In this document: positions 34,028-42,712 of the stretch, piece after piece
Layout: each line of letters begins with the position of its first letter
Numbering within the stretch: position 1 is the stretch's first letter
Origin: Morganella sibonii
Lineage (GTDB): Bacteria > Pseudomonadota > Gammaproteobacteria > Enterobacterales > Enterobacteriaceae
Length of the DNA stretch: 64,000 nt
Reading direction: 5' to 3' (one strand)
Assembly (NCBI RefSeq): GCF_040560245.1
Contig: NZ_JAKMWP010000011.1
Notes under the pieces: generated by a model
Told to the model about the DNA's origin: nothing
The model's database searches: none
Seen by the model: the letters and a program-made list of their open reading frames with translations, nothing else
Made by a program: the position numbers and the translations under genes

Positions 34028-34879
34028 ATGCAACAGAAAGTCGTATCTATCGGGGATATTCGTGTCGGCAATGCGCTGCCGTTTGTTCTGTTCGGCGGCA
34101 TGAACGTACTTGAATCCCGCGATCTGGCGATGAAAATCTGCGAACATTACGTGACTGTCACGCAGAAGCTGAATATTCCGTATGTCTTCAAAGCCTCTTT
34201 TGACAAAGCAAACCGCTCTTCCATCAACTCTTACCGTGGTCCGGGTCTTGAGGAAGGGATGAAGATTTTTGAAGAGCTGAAAAAAACCTTCGGCGTTAAA
34301 ATTATTACTGATGTTCACGAATCCTGGCAGGCACAGCCGGTGGCGGATGTGGTGGATGTGATTCAGTTACCGGCTTTCCTGGCACGTCAGACTGATCTGG
34401 TGGAAGCGATGGCAAAAACCGGCGCGGTCATTAACATCAAAAAACCGCAGTTTATCAGCCCGGGGCAGGTGGGTAATATCGCGGATAAATTCCGTGAAGG
34501 CGGTAATGACCAGATCATTTTATGTGATCGCGGCGCAAGCTTCGGTTATGACAACCTGGTTGTGGATATGCTGGGCTTTAAAGTGATGGAAAAAGCCTCC
34601 GGCGGTTGCCCGGTGATTTTCGATGTCACGCACTCCCTGCAATGCCGCGACCCGTTTGGTGCCGCATCCGGCGGTCGCCGTGGTCAGGTGGCTGAACTGG
34701 CCCGTGCCGGGATGGCGGTTGGCCTGGGCGGTCTGTTCCTGGAAGCGCATCCGGACCCGGATAATGCCCGTTGTGATGGTCCTTCCGCACTGCCGCTGGC
34801 AAAACTGGAACCGTTCCTGCAACAGGTTAAAGCGATTGACGATCTGGTGAAAAGCTTCCCTGAGCTGGATACTGAATAA
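34028..34879 (+). CDS. kdsA: 3-deoxy-D-manno-octulosonate 8-phosphate synthase
   Basis: KdsA condenses PEP and arabinose 5-phosphate to Kdo-8-phosphate for lipopolysaccharide. The ATG at 34028 (AAGG upstream) gives 283 residues, the E. coli length, starting MQQKVVSIGDIRVGNALPF. Landmarks are FGGMNVLESRD, KASFDKANRSS, DVTHSLQCRDPFG and the phosphate-binding GGRRGQVAELARAG. It is the last gene of the hemA run in E. coli. Here a radical-SAM gene follows after six bases. Confidence 0.97.
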   Translation: MQQKVVSIGDIRVGNALPFVLFGGMNVLESRDLAMKICEHYVTVTQKLNIPYVFKASFDKANRSSINSYRGPGLEEGMKIFEELKKTFGVKIITDVHESWQAQPVADVVDVIQLPAFLARQTDLVEAMAKTGAVINIKKPQFISPGQVGNIADKFREGGNDQIILCDRGASFGYDNLVVDMLGFKVMEKASGGCPVIFDVTHSLQCRDPFGAASGGRRGQVAELARAGMAVGLGGLFLEAHPDPDNARCDGPSALPLAKLEPFLQQVKAIDDLVKSFPELDTE

Positions 34880-34885
34880 TTTCCG

Positions 34886-35788
34886 ATGCAGCTTCACACA
34901 GTCGTTAACATGTTCGGCGCTGATCTTCAGCGCCGTTATGGCGAAAAAATTCATAAAATCACCCTCCACGGCGGCTTCAGCTGCCCCAACCGTGACGGCA
35001 CCCTTGGACGCGGCGGTTGTACCTTCTGTAATGTGGCCTCTTTTGCGGATGAAAATGCACAGTATGATTCTATTGAAGATCAGCTGAGTCAGCAGTCCGT
35101 CAAAATCACCCGCGCCAAACGTTATCTCGCGTATTTTCAGGCGTATACCAGTACGTATGCGGAAGTGGAACTGCTGCGGAAAATGTATGAGTCCGCGCTG
35201 ACACAGGCGGATGTGGTCGGATTATGTGTCGGCACCCGGCCGGATTGTGTGCCGGAGGCGGTACTGGACCTGCTTCAGCATTATCAGCAGCAGGGCTATG
35301 AAGTGTGGCTGGAGCTGGGATTGCAGACCGCACATGATAAAACACTGAAACGCATCAACCGCGGTCATGATTTTGCCTGTTATCAGGCAACGACCCGGGC
35401 GGCGCGTGAGCGGGGACTGAAAGTGTGCTGTCACCTGATCAGCGGTCTGCCGGGAGAAACCGCCGCTGATAATCTCATCACACTTGAGCGTGTGCTGGAT
35501 ACCGGTGTTGAGGGCATCAAACTGCATCCGCTGCATATTGTGGACGGCAGCACGATGGCAAAAGCCTGGCGGGCGGGGCGCTTACCCGTGATTTCGCTGG
35601 AAGAATATGTTGCCACTGCCGGAGAGATGATCCGCCACACGCCGCCGGATGTGATTTATCACCGTATCTGCGCCAGCGCACGGCGTCCTACCTTACTGGC
35701 ACCGGACTGGTGCAGCAACCGCTGGCTCGGTATGAACGGCCTGTGGCAGTATCTGCTGGCAAACGGCGGTCAGGGCAGCGCTCTCTGA
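34886..35788 (+). CDS. yhcC: TIGR01212-family radical SAM protein (YhcC)
   Basis: The 300 residues are close to E. coli YhcC in length and sequence, with FSCPNRDGTLGRGGCTFCN holding the [4Fe-4S] cysteines (spaced as C-x11-C-x2-C), then YFQAYTSTYAEVELL, VGLCVGTRPDCVPEAVLDLL and IKLHPLHIVDGSTMAKAW. The reaction is not established. In E. coli the gene lies elsewhere, next to gltB, so its place directly after kdsA is a rearrangement. The start has no strong ribosome site; coupling to kdsA is likely. Its stop codon falls in the first unit of a small tandem repeat. Confidence 0.92.
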   Translation: MQLHTVVNMFGADLQRRYGEKIHKITLHGGFSCPNRDGTLGRGGCTFCNVASFADENAQYDSIEDQLSQQSVKITRAKRYLAYFQAYTSTYAEVELLRKMYESALTQADVVGLCVGTRPDCVPEAVLDLLQHYQQQGYEVWLELGLQTAHDKTLKRINRGHDFACYQATTRAARERGLKVCCHLISGLPGETAADNLITLERVLDTGVEGIKLHPLHIVDGSTMAKAWRAGRLPVISLEEYVATAGEMIRHTPPDVIYHRICASARRPTLLAPDWCSNRWLGMNGLWQYLLANGGQGSAL

Positions 35789-35825
35789 TTTGTAATATCT
35801 GATTTGCAATATCTGATCTGCAATA
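35784..35825 (+). repeat. Three tandem 14-bp units after yhcC
   Basis: The unit TCTGATTTGCAATA occurs three times in a row with one or two changes (TCTGATTTGTAATA, TCTGATTTGCAATA, TCTGATCTGCAATA). The first unit contains the TGA stop of yhcC, so the repeat likely arose by duplication at the gene end. Confidence 0.85.
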
Positions 35826-35832
35826 TGAGTAA

Positions 35833-36282
35833 TCACAGCCAGCGTCGTGTCTGCTGACAATATGCCGTCCATTCCTGTTTAAATTTTCCGGCAAGGAATT
35901 TTTCTTCCTGCGGAATGCTGAACAGATCGGTGATCAGCCAGAAAATCAGTCCGCCGATCAGAAAATAATATGAATGGGTCAGCAGCGCAAACCCGGTACA
36001 GGCCGTGGTCAGTGCGAGATAAACCGGGTTGCGGGACAGCCGGAACGGCCCGCCGGTGATCAGATGCGTGGCTTCGCCGAGCGGGTTTGGTGTGGTGTTA
36101 TGGCGGCGGAAGTACAGCAGTGATGCGCCAATCCAGCCGAGACTTTCCAGCCCGATCAGAATGGCTAAAATACCGCTCCAGCCGCTGAACTGAATGACCA
36201 GTGCATTTTTGGAATACAGCCAGGCGGCAGCAATACCATTGATAATCAGCCAGTTAAGAAACGGAAGACGAAATACAGCCAT
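35833..36282 (-). CDS. Isoprenylcysteine carboxylmethyltransferase-family membrane methyltransferase
   Basis: The 149-residue membrane protein has four helices and the family C-terminus: ITGGPFRLSRNPVYLAL, FSIPQEEKFLAGKF and EWTAYCQQTRRWL. The PEMT/ICMT superfamily binds SAM between helices and methylates lipids or lipid-like thiols. The bacterial substrates of this subgroup are unknown. It ends 8 bases from the tandem repeat and converges with yhcC. It is preceded on its strand by dauA about 80 bases away, though it is transcribed in the same direction and downstream of nothing obvious. Confidence 0.82.
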   Translation of the reverse strand: MAVFRLPFLNWLIINGIAAAWLYSKNALVIQFSGWSGILAILIGLESLGWIGASLLYFRRHNTTPNPLGEATHLITGGPFRLSRNPVYLALTTACTGFALLTHSYYFLIGGLIFWLITDLFSIPQEEKFLAGKFKQEWTAYCQQTRRWL

Positions 36283-36363
36283 GATTTTTCTCCGGTGCCG
36301 GATAAAGAAACGGCGGACTCTGCGCTCGCCGCTGTATTCAGTATAACCTGCCTGCTGATATTA

Positions 36364-38085
36364 TCATGCCTCAGAGGTCACACCGCTCATCAGCTCCAGT
36401 TCAATCAGAGCCTTGCTGACTGACGGATAAAAGCTGATTTTATTCTCAACCGGTACGATACGTGCCCGCGCCAGGGTTTTCAGCGGCTGGAACGGGATAT
36501 CGGTAACGACAATATGTGTATCCACACCGGCTTCATCAATAAAACGGCGAAACGCTTTTAATCCGCCCGCATCCAGTACCGGCACCGCATCCCATTGCAT
36601 CACAATCGTGTGATAGCCGGTACTTTTGACTTTCAGGTCATCAAAAATCCGTTCCGCAGCAGCAAAGAACAGCGGGCCGTTAATACGGACAACCAGCAGA
36701 CCTTTATCGTGATCAGTATAAGAGGATTCACTCAGACGCGTCATATTAGCGATACGGCGCATAAACAGCAGTGAAGCCAGCACAATCCCGACACTGATGG
36801 CGATCACCATATCAAACAGCACGGTGAGGCTCAGGCACAGCAGCAGCACGATAATATCGTCTTTCGGTGCGCGGCGGATAAGCTCAATCACTTTTGCTGC
36901 TTCACTCATATTCCAGGCCACCATCAGCAGCAGGGCTGACATCGCGGCCAGCGGCAGATAAGAGAGCAGTGGTGCCAGAACCAGCAGGGTCAGCAGAACC
37001 AGCAGGGAGTGGATAATGGCAGAGACAGGCGATGTGGCTCCGGCGCGCACGTTAGCGGCAGAGCGGGCAATCGCGGCAGTGGCGGTAATACCGCCGAAGA
37101 ACGGCGCGGTGATATTACCCAGTCCCTGACCCAGCAATTCCCCGTTGGAGTTATGCTTTTTGCCGGTCATCCCGTCGAGTACGACGGCACAAAGCAGTGA
37201 CTCAATCGCGCCGAGCATTGCCATCGAAAACGCCGCAGGCATCAGTGCTGTAATCGTGGCCCAGCTGAATACAAATTCTTTGCCGTCCGGGGTCGGTAAA
37301 TTCCACGGCAGAATAAATTGCGGCAGAATCGGCGGGATACCCGCGCCCTGCGTGCCGTCAGCCAGGGTATAACTGAAGCGGGAACCGATGGTGGCGGCGT
37401 CCATACCGAACATTGACAGCAGCAGCATGACCAGCATCCCGGCAATCACCGCGGGCAGATGGCCGGGCAGGCGCAGTTTCAGTTTCGGCCAGTAGATCAG
37501 CACCAGCAGGGTGGTCACACCGATCAGGGTATCGGACAGATTAATGGTCGGCATCGCTTTAACAAGAGCGATCACCTTATCCACATAGTTTTCCGGCACA
37601 TACGCCATGGTCAGGCCGAAAAAATCTTTTACCTGCATGGTGGCGATAGTGATCGCAATCCCCGAGGTGAAGCCGAGCACCACGGAAATCGGAATATATT
37701 CAATGAGTTTACCGAAACGCGCGAGGCCCATCGCCAGCAGGATAATCCCGGACATCAGCGTGGCTATCAGTAAGCCGCCCAGCCCGAACTGCTGGGAAAC
37801 GGGGTAGAGGATCACCACAAATGCTGCGGTTGGTCCTGAGACACTGAAACGGGAGCCACCGGTCACGGCAATGACAATACCGGCGATAGCGGCGGTATAC
37901 AGACCATATTGCGGTGCCACACCACTGCCGATAGCCAGTGCCATGGCCAGCGGGATAGCAATAATCCCGACGGTAATACCGGCAATGGTATCTTTTATCA
38001 GACGGGAAACGGAGTAAGGCTGTTTCCAGCACGAGTCAATTAATGCAGAAAAAAGAGATAATCCTTTAAATGTTGAAATTTTCAT
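36364..38085 (-). CDS. dauA: SulP-family C4-dicarboxylate transporter DauA (YchM)
   Basis: The 573-residue protein has the SulP membrane domain (about 1-430; GITVGIIAIPLAMALAIGSG, SVSGPTAAFVVILYP, ALMPAAFSMAMLGAIESLL) and a cytoplasmic STAS domain (about 445-560; LLVVRINGPLFFAAAERIFDD). E. coli DauA carries succinate and other dicarboxylates aerobically at acid pH and is encoded beside prs. Here it is displaced by about 8 kb past the hemA cluster. Substrate is inferred from the orthologue. Confidence 0.88.
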   Translation of the reverse strand: MKISTFKGLSLFSALIDSCWKQPYSVSRLIKDTIAGITVGIIAIPLAMALAIGSGVAPQYGLYTAAIAGIVIAVTGGSRFSVSGPTAAFVVILYPVSQQFGLGGLLIATLMSGIILLAMGLARFGKLIEYIPISVVLGFTSGIAITIATMQVKDFFGLTMAYVPENYVDKVIALVKAMPTINLSDTLIGVTTLLVLIYWPKLKLRLPGHLPAVIAGMLVMLLLSMFGMDAATIGSRFSYTLADGTQGAGIPPILPQFILPWNLPTPDGKEFVFSWATITALMPAAFSMAMLGAIESLLCAVVLDGMTGKKHNSNGELLGQGLGNITAPFFGGITATAAIARSAANVRAGATSPVSAIIHSLLVLLTLLVLAPLLSYLPLAAMSALLLMVAWNMSEAAKVIELIRRAPKDDIIVLLLCLSLTVLFDMVIAISVGIVLASLLFMRRIANMTRLSESSYTDHDKGLLVVRINGPLFFAAAERIFDDLKVKSTGYHTIVMQWDAVPVLDAGGLKAFRRFIDEAGVDTHIVVTDIPFQPLKTLARARIVPVENKISFYPSVSKALIELELMSGVTSEA

Positions 38086-38312
38086 TTCCGGACAACTGTC
38101 ACCTCTGAGTCATATGAAAAAAATAGGGAGACGCCAAAGCGCATTAGTGTACGCAAAACAGAGAGAGATTTAGCTGAGATACATCAAATGACGTTGTATA
38201 CAATAGCGGATATTAAAATAAAATCAAAAATATGAAGAAGTTAAGGTGTAATAAAACAGGATATTCTGTCATTGACAGGGAAGGCAGTATAAAAAAAGAA
38301 AAGACAGAAACG

Positions 38313-38341
38313 AAAAAAGCCTGCTGATTGCTCAGCAGGCT
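38313..38341 (-). terminator. Terminator of tRNA-Ser
   Basis: AGCCTGCTGA and TCAGCAGGCT form a perfect 10-bp stem with a TTGC loop (38318-38341). On the minus strand it is followed by TTTTTT. It begins 13 bases after the tRNA 3' end. Confidence 0.9.
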
Positions 38342-38353
38342 CTTCTCTTAATA

Positions 38354-38443
38354 TGGCGGTGAGAGAGGGATTCGAACCCTCGATGCACTTTCGCGCATAC
38401 ACACTTTCCAGGCGTGCTCCTTCAGCCACTCGGACATCTCACC
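38354..38443 (-). tRNA. tRNA-Ser, anticodon GGA
   Basis: The 90-base gene reads GGTGAGATGTCCGAGTGGCT at its 5' end and has a long class II variable arm with a CGCGAAAGTGC-type loop. It has the GGTTCGAATCC T-arm and an encoded CCA. The acceptor arm pairs GGTGAGA with TCTCACC. The anticodon GGA is centred in CCTGGAAAG, reading UCC and UCU, as in E. coli serW/serX. It stands alone with its own promoter and terminator. Confidence 0.96.
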
Positions 38444-38487
38444 GGGGTACTGTTCGCTGCGTTGATATCTCGCTGCAACGGGGCGCT

Positions 38488-38516
38488 ACTATAGGGGAAG
38501 CAGTGTAACCCGTCAA
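38488..38516 (-). promoter_or_regulatory. Promoter of tRNA-Ser
   Basis: On the minus strand TTGACG (38516-38511), a 17-base spacer and TATAGT (38493-38488) are followed by the GC-rich discriminator GCGCCCCG, a feature of stringently controlled stable RNA promoters. The tRNA starts 45 bases after the -10. Confidence 0.85.
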
Positions 38517-38610
38517 TACACTCTGTGAAAAAAAATGTGTTTTTTCGTTCGTTTAATTAAAAAAACAGCATATTGGTGATTAACATAGCGGTTTCAGTAA
38601 AAATACAGTA

Positions 38611-38645
38611 CCGGTCGCATAAAAAGCGACCGGCAAATTTTTTTC
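38611..38645 (+). terminator. Terminator-like hairpin with no gene before it
   Basis: CCGGTCGC and GCGACCGG form an 8-bp GC-rich stem with an AT-rich loop, followed by CAAATTTTTTT on the plus strand. No plus-strand gene precedes it in the 336-base gap between tRNA-Ser and ghrA. It may end a short RNA or insulate ghrA. I see nothing else in 38517-38779 that I can name. Confidence 0.55.
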
Positions 38646-38779
38646 AGCAGTAAATCATCTGCCGGAAAATTATGCAGGTCAGTTAACAATAACAACATTT
38701 TAACGAGGTGAAAATCTCTCCGGGGCTTGAATTCTTTCCGTAATCCTATCAGGCTGGTAAAAAAACAGAGGAGCGCCGC

Positions 38780-39721
38780 ATGAATATTATTTTCTACCAT
38801 CCTTTTTTTGACTCAGAGTTGTGGATCAACGGCATGAAAAAACACCTGCCACAGGCCGATATCCGTAAATGGGTGCCGGGTGATAACCAACCGGCTGATT
38901 ATGCGCTGGTGTGGTTACCACCGCGTGAGTGCCTGGCGGGGCGGACGACGATGAAAGGTGTCTTTGCACTGGGTGCCGGAGTGGATGCCATTCTGAAGCA
39001 GGAGCAGGCGAACCCGGGCACACTGCCTGCAGGAGTGCCGGTGATCCGCCTTGAAGATACCGGGATGGGGGCGCAGATGCAGGAGTACGCGGTTGCCAAA
39101 GCGCTGTGGTATTTCCGCAAAATGGATATTTATAAACGTCAGCAGGAGCAGCGTATCTGGAAAGCGCAGCCGGCGTTTACGTTTGATGAGTTTGAAATCG
39201 GGGTACTGGGAACCGGCGTTCTCGGCCGTTCAGTAGCGGAAAAACTTGCGGAGTTCGGATTTAAAGTCCATGGCTGGAGCCGGACACCGAAACAGATCCC
39301 GGGCGTAACCGGTTTCCACGGCAACGATCAACTGGATGAATTCTTAAGTCACAGCCGTCTGCTGATCAACCTGCTGCCGGATACACCGCAGACGCGCGGT
39401 ATCCTCAATCAGTCGCTGTTCAGTAAGCTGCCGCAGAGCTCTTACCTGATTAACCTGGCGCGCGGTTCCCATCTGGTGGATAACGATCTGCTCGAAGCGA
39501 TTGATGACGGGCAGATTGCCGGTGCCAGCCTGGACGTCTTTGCCACTGAGCCGCTGCCGGAAATGCACCCGTTCTGGACACATCCGAGAGTGGATGTCAC
39601 ACCGCATATTGCCGCATTCACTATTCCGTCAGCGGCGATGAAAGCCATTGTCGCCAATATTGAGCGGATTGAGCGGGGTGAAGCACCGCACGGTGTGGTG
39701 AATATGGAGCTGGGGTATTAA
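38780..39721 (+). CDS. ghrA: Glyoxylate/hydroxypyruvate reductase A
   Basis: A D-2-hydroxyacid dehydrogenase that reduces glyoxylate and hydroxypyruvate with NADPH. The 313 residues match E. coli GhrA (312). They begin IIFYHPFFDSELW, and contain RLEDTGMGAQMQEYAV, the Rossmann motif GVLGTGVLGRSVAEKLAEFG, catalytic Arg in INLARGSHLVD, and the His of VDVTPHIAAF. GAGGAGCG precedes the ATG. The next gene, ycdY, follows after 63 bases; in E. coli ycdX lies between them. Confidence 0.94.
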   Translation: MNIIFYHPFFDSELWINGMKKHLPQADIRKWVPGDNQPADYALVWLPPRECLAGRTTMKGVFALGAGVDAILKQEQANPGTLPAGVPVIRLEDTGMGAQMQEYAVAKALWYFRKMDIYKRQQEQRIWKAQPAFTFDEFEIGVLGTGVLGRSVAEKLAEFGFKVHGWSRTPKQIPGVTGFHGNDQLDEFLSHSRLLINLLPDTPQTRGILNQSLFSKLPQSSYLINLARGSHLVDNDLLEAIDDGQIAGASLDVFATEPLPEMHPFWTHPRVDVTPHIAAFTIPSAAMKAIVANIERIERGEAPHGVVNMELGY

Positions 39722-39784
39722 TTCTTTACAGCGATAAGGACAATCCGGACAATAGCGGCAACTCAGTTAATAAGGATTTGAAGT

Positions 39785-40342
39785 ATGAATGAATTTTCGC
39801 TGGTTTGCCGCCTGCTCGGAACCCTGCTTAACCGCGCTCCGGCTGATCCTGTGCTGGCACCGGTTCTGACGATGATTAAGCAGGGGCAGCTGAAAGCTCA
39901 CTGGCCGCTGGAACAGGACGCGCTGCTGACCAGACTGGCTGAGCATTGTGATACCGCTGAACTGACGGCGGATTATCAGCAGTTATTTACTGACGGGGCG
40001 GTGGCTCAGCACCGGTCAGAGTATACCGGTCAGCCGGAAAGTGAGGTACGTCAGTTTCTCAGTGAACGCGGTATGCCGCTGACAGACTCTGTAACAGACA
40101 GTTTTGGCTCTCTGCTGCTTGCGGCATCCTGGCTGGAAGATCAGGCACAGGAAGATGAAGTCAGCGCCCAGACAGCGTTGTTTGCGGATTACCTGCTGCC
40201 GTGGAGTGATGCATTCCTCGGGAAAGTTGAATCTCATGCACAACACGGTTTTTACCGCACACTGGCGATCCTGACCCGCGAGGCGTTGTCAGCGTTGTAT
40301 GAAGAACTGACTGAAGACGAAGAAGACGAAAATAATGACTGA
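39785..40342 (+). CDS. ycdY: YcdY redox enzyme maturation-type chaperone (TorD/DmsD family)
   Basis: The 185 all-helical residues resemble E. coli YcdY closely (start MNEFSLVCRLLG, FLSERGMPL, LLLAASWLEDQAQEDEV, YLLPWSDAFLGKVE) and end in an acidic tail. The family consists of chaperones for redox or metal enzymes; E. coli YcdY helps the zinc hydrolase YcdX. Here ycdX is not between ghrA and ycdY, so the client gene must lie elsewhere or the chaperone serves another enzyme. Confidence 0.9.
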   Translation: MNEFSLVCRLLGTLLNRAPADPVLAPVLTMIKQGQLKAHWPLEQDALLTRLAEHCDTAELTADYQQLFTDGAVAQHRSEYTGQPESEVRQFLSERGMPLTDSVTDSFGSLLLAASWLEDQAQEDEVSAQTALFADYLLPWSDAFLGKVESHAQHGFYRTLAILTREALSALYEELTEDEEDENND

Positions 40343-40371
40343 TATGTGACGTTGTCACGTGTTATTCCCGG

Positions 40372-40396
40372 CCCGGTCAGATGACCGGGTTTTTTG
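40372..40396 (+). terminator. Terminator after ycdY
   Basis: CCCGGTCA and TGACCGGG form an 8-bp stem with a GA loop, followed by TTTTTTG. It separates ycdY from the convergent citrate transporter gene. Confidence 0.85.
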
Positions 40397-40404
40397 TATC
40401 AGGC

Positions 40405-41718
40405 TCAGAACAACCCCAGAAACCAGCCTGCTGCCAGCGTGACAAAGCTGAACAGCCAGATCCAGAAGAAGGAGTAACGCAGATGGCGTCCCATATCCAC
40501 ACCGGCGATCCCCACCGCCAGCCAGACTGCCGGTGAAAACGGGCTGACAAACGTACCGGCGTTATTACCGATGGCCATGGCATACACCACATCCGCCGGC
40601 GGAATACCTGCGGAAGCCACCACATCACGGACAATCGGCAGCAGCGCAAAATAATAGGCGTCGGTACTGGTAAATATATCCAGCGGCACGCCAATCATCC
40701 CGATAATGATATGAAATTCAGAAGCCAGATGTTCCGGAATAATCAGCAGCAGGTCTTTGGCGACAGATTCCAGCATACCGCCTTTATCCATAATCCCCAG
40801 GAATACCCCGGCAGATAGAATAATTGCCGCCATAGATAATGCCTGCGGGGCATGATGGTTAATCGCGGCAACCTGGTCCTTTGGTTTCGGGTAATTGATG
40901 ATAAGAGCGGCAGAAAGCGCCAGCATAAAAATATAGGGAGCGGCCAGCCACCCCAGTGCCAGACTGAGGATCGCCAGCAGGATCAGCAACATATTGATAA
41001 GGAAGCGTTGTGGTTTTTCAGTACCCTGTTCGTGATCAGCCTCATCATACAGTTCAAGAAGGGAATCCTGTTCATACGGCGTGGTGCCGTATTGTGCTGC
41101 ACGGGCGATACGGTGTTTTTCCCGCAGGCCGAACAGGGCGGCAACCAGCACCGATGCGGTAATACCGATGATTTGCACCGGGATCAGCGGCTGCCACAGA
41201 GCAGAGGCGGAAATACCGGTCACGGCTGATGCCCGGCCGAGCGGTCCGCCCCACGGCACCATATTCATGACCCCCATACTCATACACATCAGCAGCAGCA
41301 TCAGATACGGGCTCATACCCAGCCGCCGGTAGATGGGTAAAAATGCCGGAATGATAATCAGAAAAGTAGCCGCGCCGGAGCCGTCAAGATGAACAACGGC
41401 CGCCACCAGGGCTGTCACCATGGCCACAATCACCACACTTCCCCGCGTCAGCCCGATCATCAGGCGGATAAACGGATTGAAAATGTGCAGATCTTTCATA
41501 ATGCTGAAAAACAGAATGGCAAACAGAAACATCACCGCGACATTCGCGACTTTTTTGATGCCGTAATCAAAAAATGCGGTAATGTCAGTCAGGGAATAAC
41601 CCGCCAGCAGGGCACCAAACAGGGGAATAACAGACATGGCAATAACAGGGCTGGTTTTTCCTGTCATCAGCAAAATAACAATCGTTACGATGATCAGCAG
41701 TCCAATCAGTGTCAGCAT
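40405..41718 (-). CDS. CitMHS-family metal-citrate:proton symporter
   Basis: The 437-residue inner-membrane protein has about 12 helices and matches the CitMHS family: MLTLIGLLIIVTIVILLMTGK at the start, VVHLDGSGAATFLIIIPAFLP, PWGGPLGRASAVTG and a mirrored FTSTDAYYFALLPIV and GNNAGTFVSPFSPAVWLAVG in the second half. Known members import citrate bound to Mg2+ or Ca2+ with protons. AAGGAT lies eight bases before the ATG. No citrate lyase or two-component genes are near, so it may serve aerobic citrate uptake. Confidence 0.88.
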   Translation of the reverse strand: MLTLIGLLIIVTIVILLMTGKTSPVIAMSVIPLFGALLAGYSLTDITAFFDYGIKKVANVAVMFLFAILFFSIMKDLHIFNPFIRLMIGLTRGSVVIVAMVTALVAAVVHLDGSGAATFLIIIPAFLPIYRRLGMSPYLMLLLMCMSMGVMNMVPWGGPLGRASAVTGISASALWQPLIPVQIIGITASVLVAALFGLREKHRIARAAQYGTTPYEQDSLLELYDEADHEQGTEKPQRFLINMLLILLAILSLALGWLAAPYIFMLALSAALIINYPKPKDQVAAINHHAPQALSMAAIILSAGVFLGIMDKGGMLESVAKDLLLIIPEHLASEFHIIIGMIGVPLDIFTSTDAYYFALLPIVRDVVASAGIPPADVVYAMAIGNNAGTFVSPFSPAVWLAVGIAGVDMGRHLRYSFFWIWLFSFVTLAAGWFLGLF

Positions 41719-42001
41719 CAGATGATCCTTATCCGGAAATGATTATTTTCTGATGTTACTGAAATGAAGAAGCATGATGTTAAAAATGTTTATGAATTGT
41801 GAAATATATCATCAAAAAAGGAGGCGGCAGATTCAGAAAAAAGCGGTCAATCACAAATTAATTTTATCTGCGGCAGCAGATAAAACAGCGTTTCATTCTT
41901 ATTTTTGGGGAGAGTATTGCGGAAGTGTCAGAATCAGATGGCCCGGTATTTTTTCGTATGCTTTGAATTTTCGTCACATTCTTTTGCAGAACAGGAAAAT
42001 A

Positions 42002-42036
42002 ATACCGTTCCCGGCGGGATAGTTAAGGAACGGTAT
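42002..42036 (-). terminator. Possible terminator of the mdtH-yceB operon
   Basis: ATACCGTTCC and GGAACGGTAT form a perfect 10-bp stem with a 15-base loop; on the minus strand TATTTTCC follows. It lies 55 bases after the yceB stop. The rest of the 372-base gap 41719-42090 is AT-rich, and I see no credible gene in it. Confidence 0.5.
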
Positions 42037-42090
42037 CATAATTTAGTGAATTAATAATTTACGGGCACAATTAAAAATTTTTATCAAAGG

Positions 42091-42648
42091 TTATTCCGTT
42101 AACGGGATAACTATCCGGCCCGGACGGATTTCAATGCCTTTGGCAAACTTTTTCGCCGCCGCTTCGGCAGTATTATCTGCGTTCAGCACATAGACGGGGG
42201 TGATATTGAAAAAGGTGCTCAGTGTATGATTGAGGTAGGGGATCAGTGCAGAAATCAGGGTATCCCATTTATCCGGGTCCAGTGTGTAATTGGTGATTTC
42301 AATATCACGCATATAAATTGACCCGCTGGTGGCATCAAAATACGGTGCAGCGCTGAGGGTCATTGAAATGGTAAAATCACGCGAACCGAACAGTGACACC
42401 AGCTTCAGTGAGCCGATTGCGGTCAGTTTGACGTTACCCGGTTCTTCCCGGCCAATCTCGGTGAGCAGTTTTTCCAGGGTAAAATCCGCATCTGCCACAC
42501 CGTCCATACCAATCTGTTTGTTCAGCCGGATATTTTCAGCCACTGCACTGTTTATCGTCTCTTCACTGACACTGATTTCAGTTAACTTATCGCAGCCTGT
42601 TAAAACTGTTGCTGCGACCAGTGCCGCGGTAAAAAGGAATAATCTCAT
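42091..42648 (-). CDS. yceB: YceB-type lipoprotein (DUF1439)
   Basis: The 185-residue precursor has a lipoprotein signal (MRLFLFTAALVAATVLTGC, lipobox LTGC, Cys19) and DUF1439 text such as ISVSEETINSAVAENI and a C-terminal KGIEIRPGRIVIPLTE. E. coli YceB is of similar length and is tied to the cell envelope; its role is not settled. The ATG at 42648 is chosen for the signal peptide and the AGGAGAT before it. It follows mdtH by 64 bases on the same strand. grxB, present between them in E. coli, is absent. Confidence 0.9.
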   Translation of the reverse strand: MRLFLFTAALVAATVLTGCDKLTEISVSEETINSAVAENIRLNKQIGMDGVADADFTLEKLLTEIGREEPGNVKLTAIGSLKLVSLFGSRDFTISMTLSAAPYFDATSGSIYMRDIEITNYTLDPDKWDTLISALIPYLNHTLSTFFNITPVYVLNADNTAEAAAKKFAKGIEIRPGRIVIPLTE

Positions 42649-42712
42649 CAGTATCTCCTGTTGTATACCACCCGATACTAACCTGTGCTGCGGCAAATCC
42701 AAAATATCCGGA

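Noticed and set aside
41774..42022. 82-codon plus-strand frame in the gap after the citrate transporter
   Set aside because: No ribosome site, no family likeness, overlaps the likely terminator hairpin at 42002-42036.
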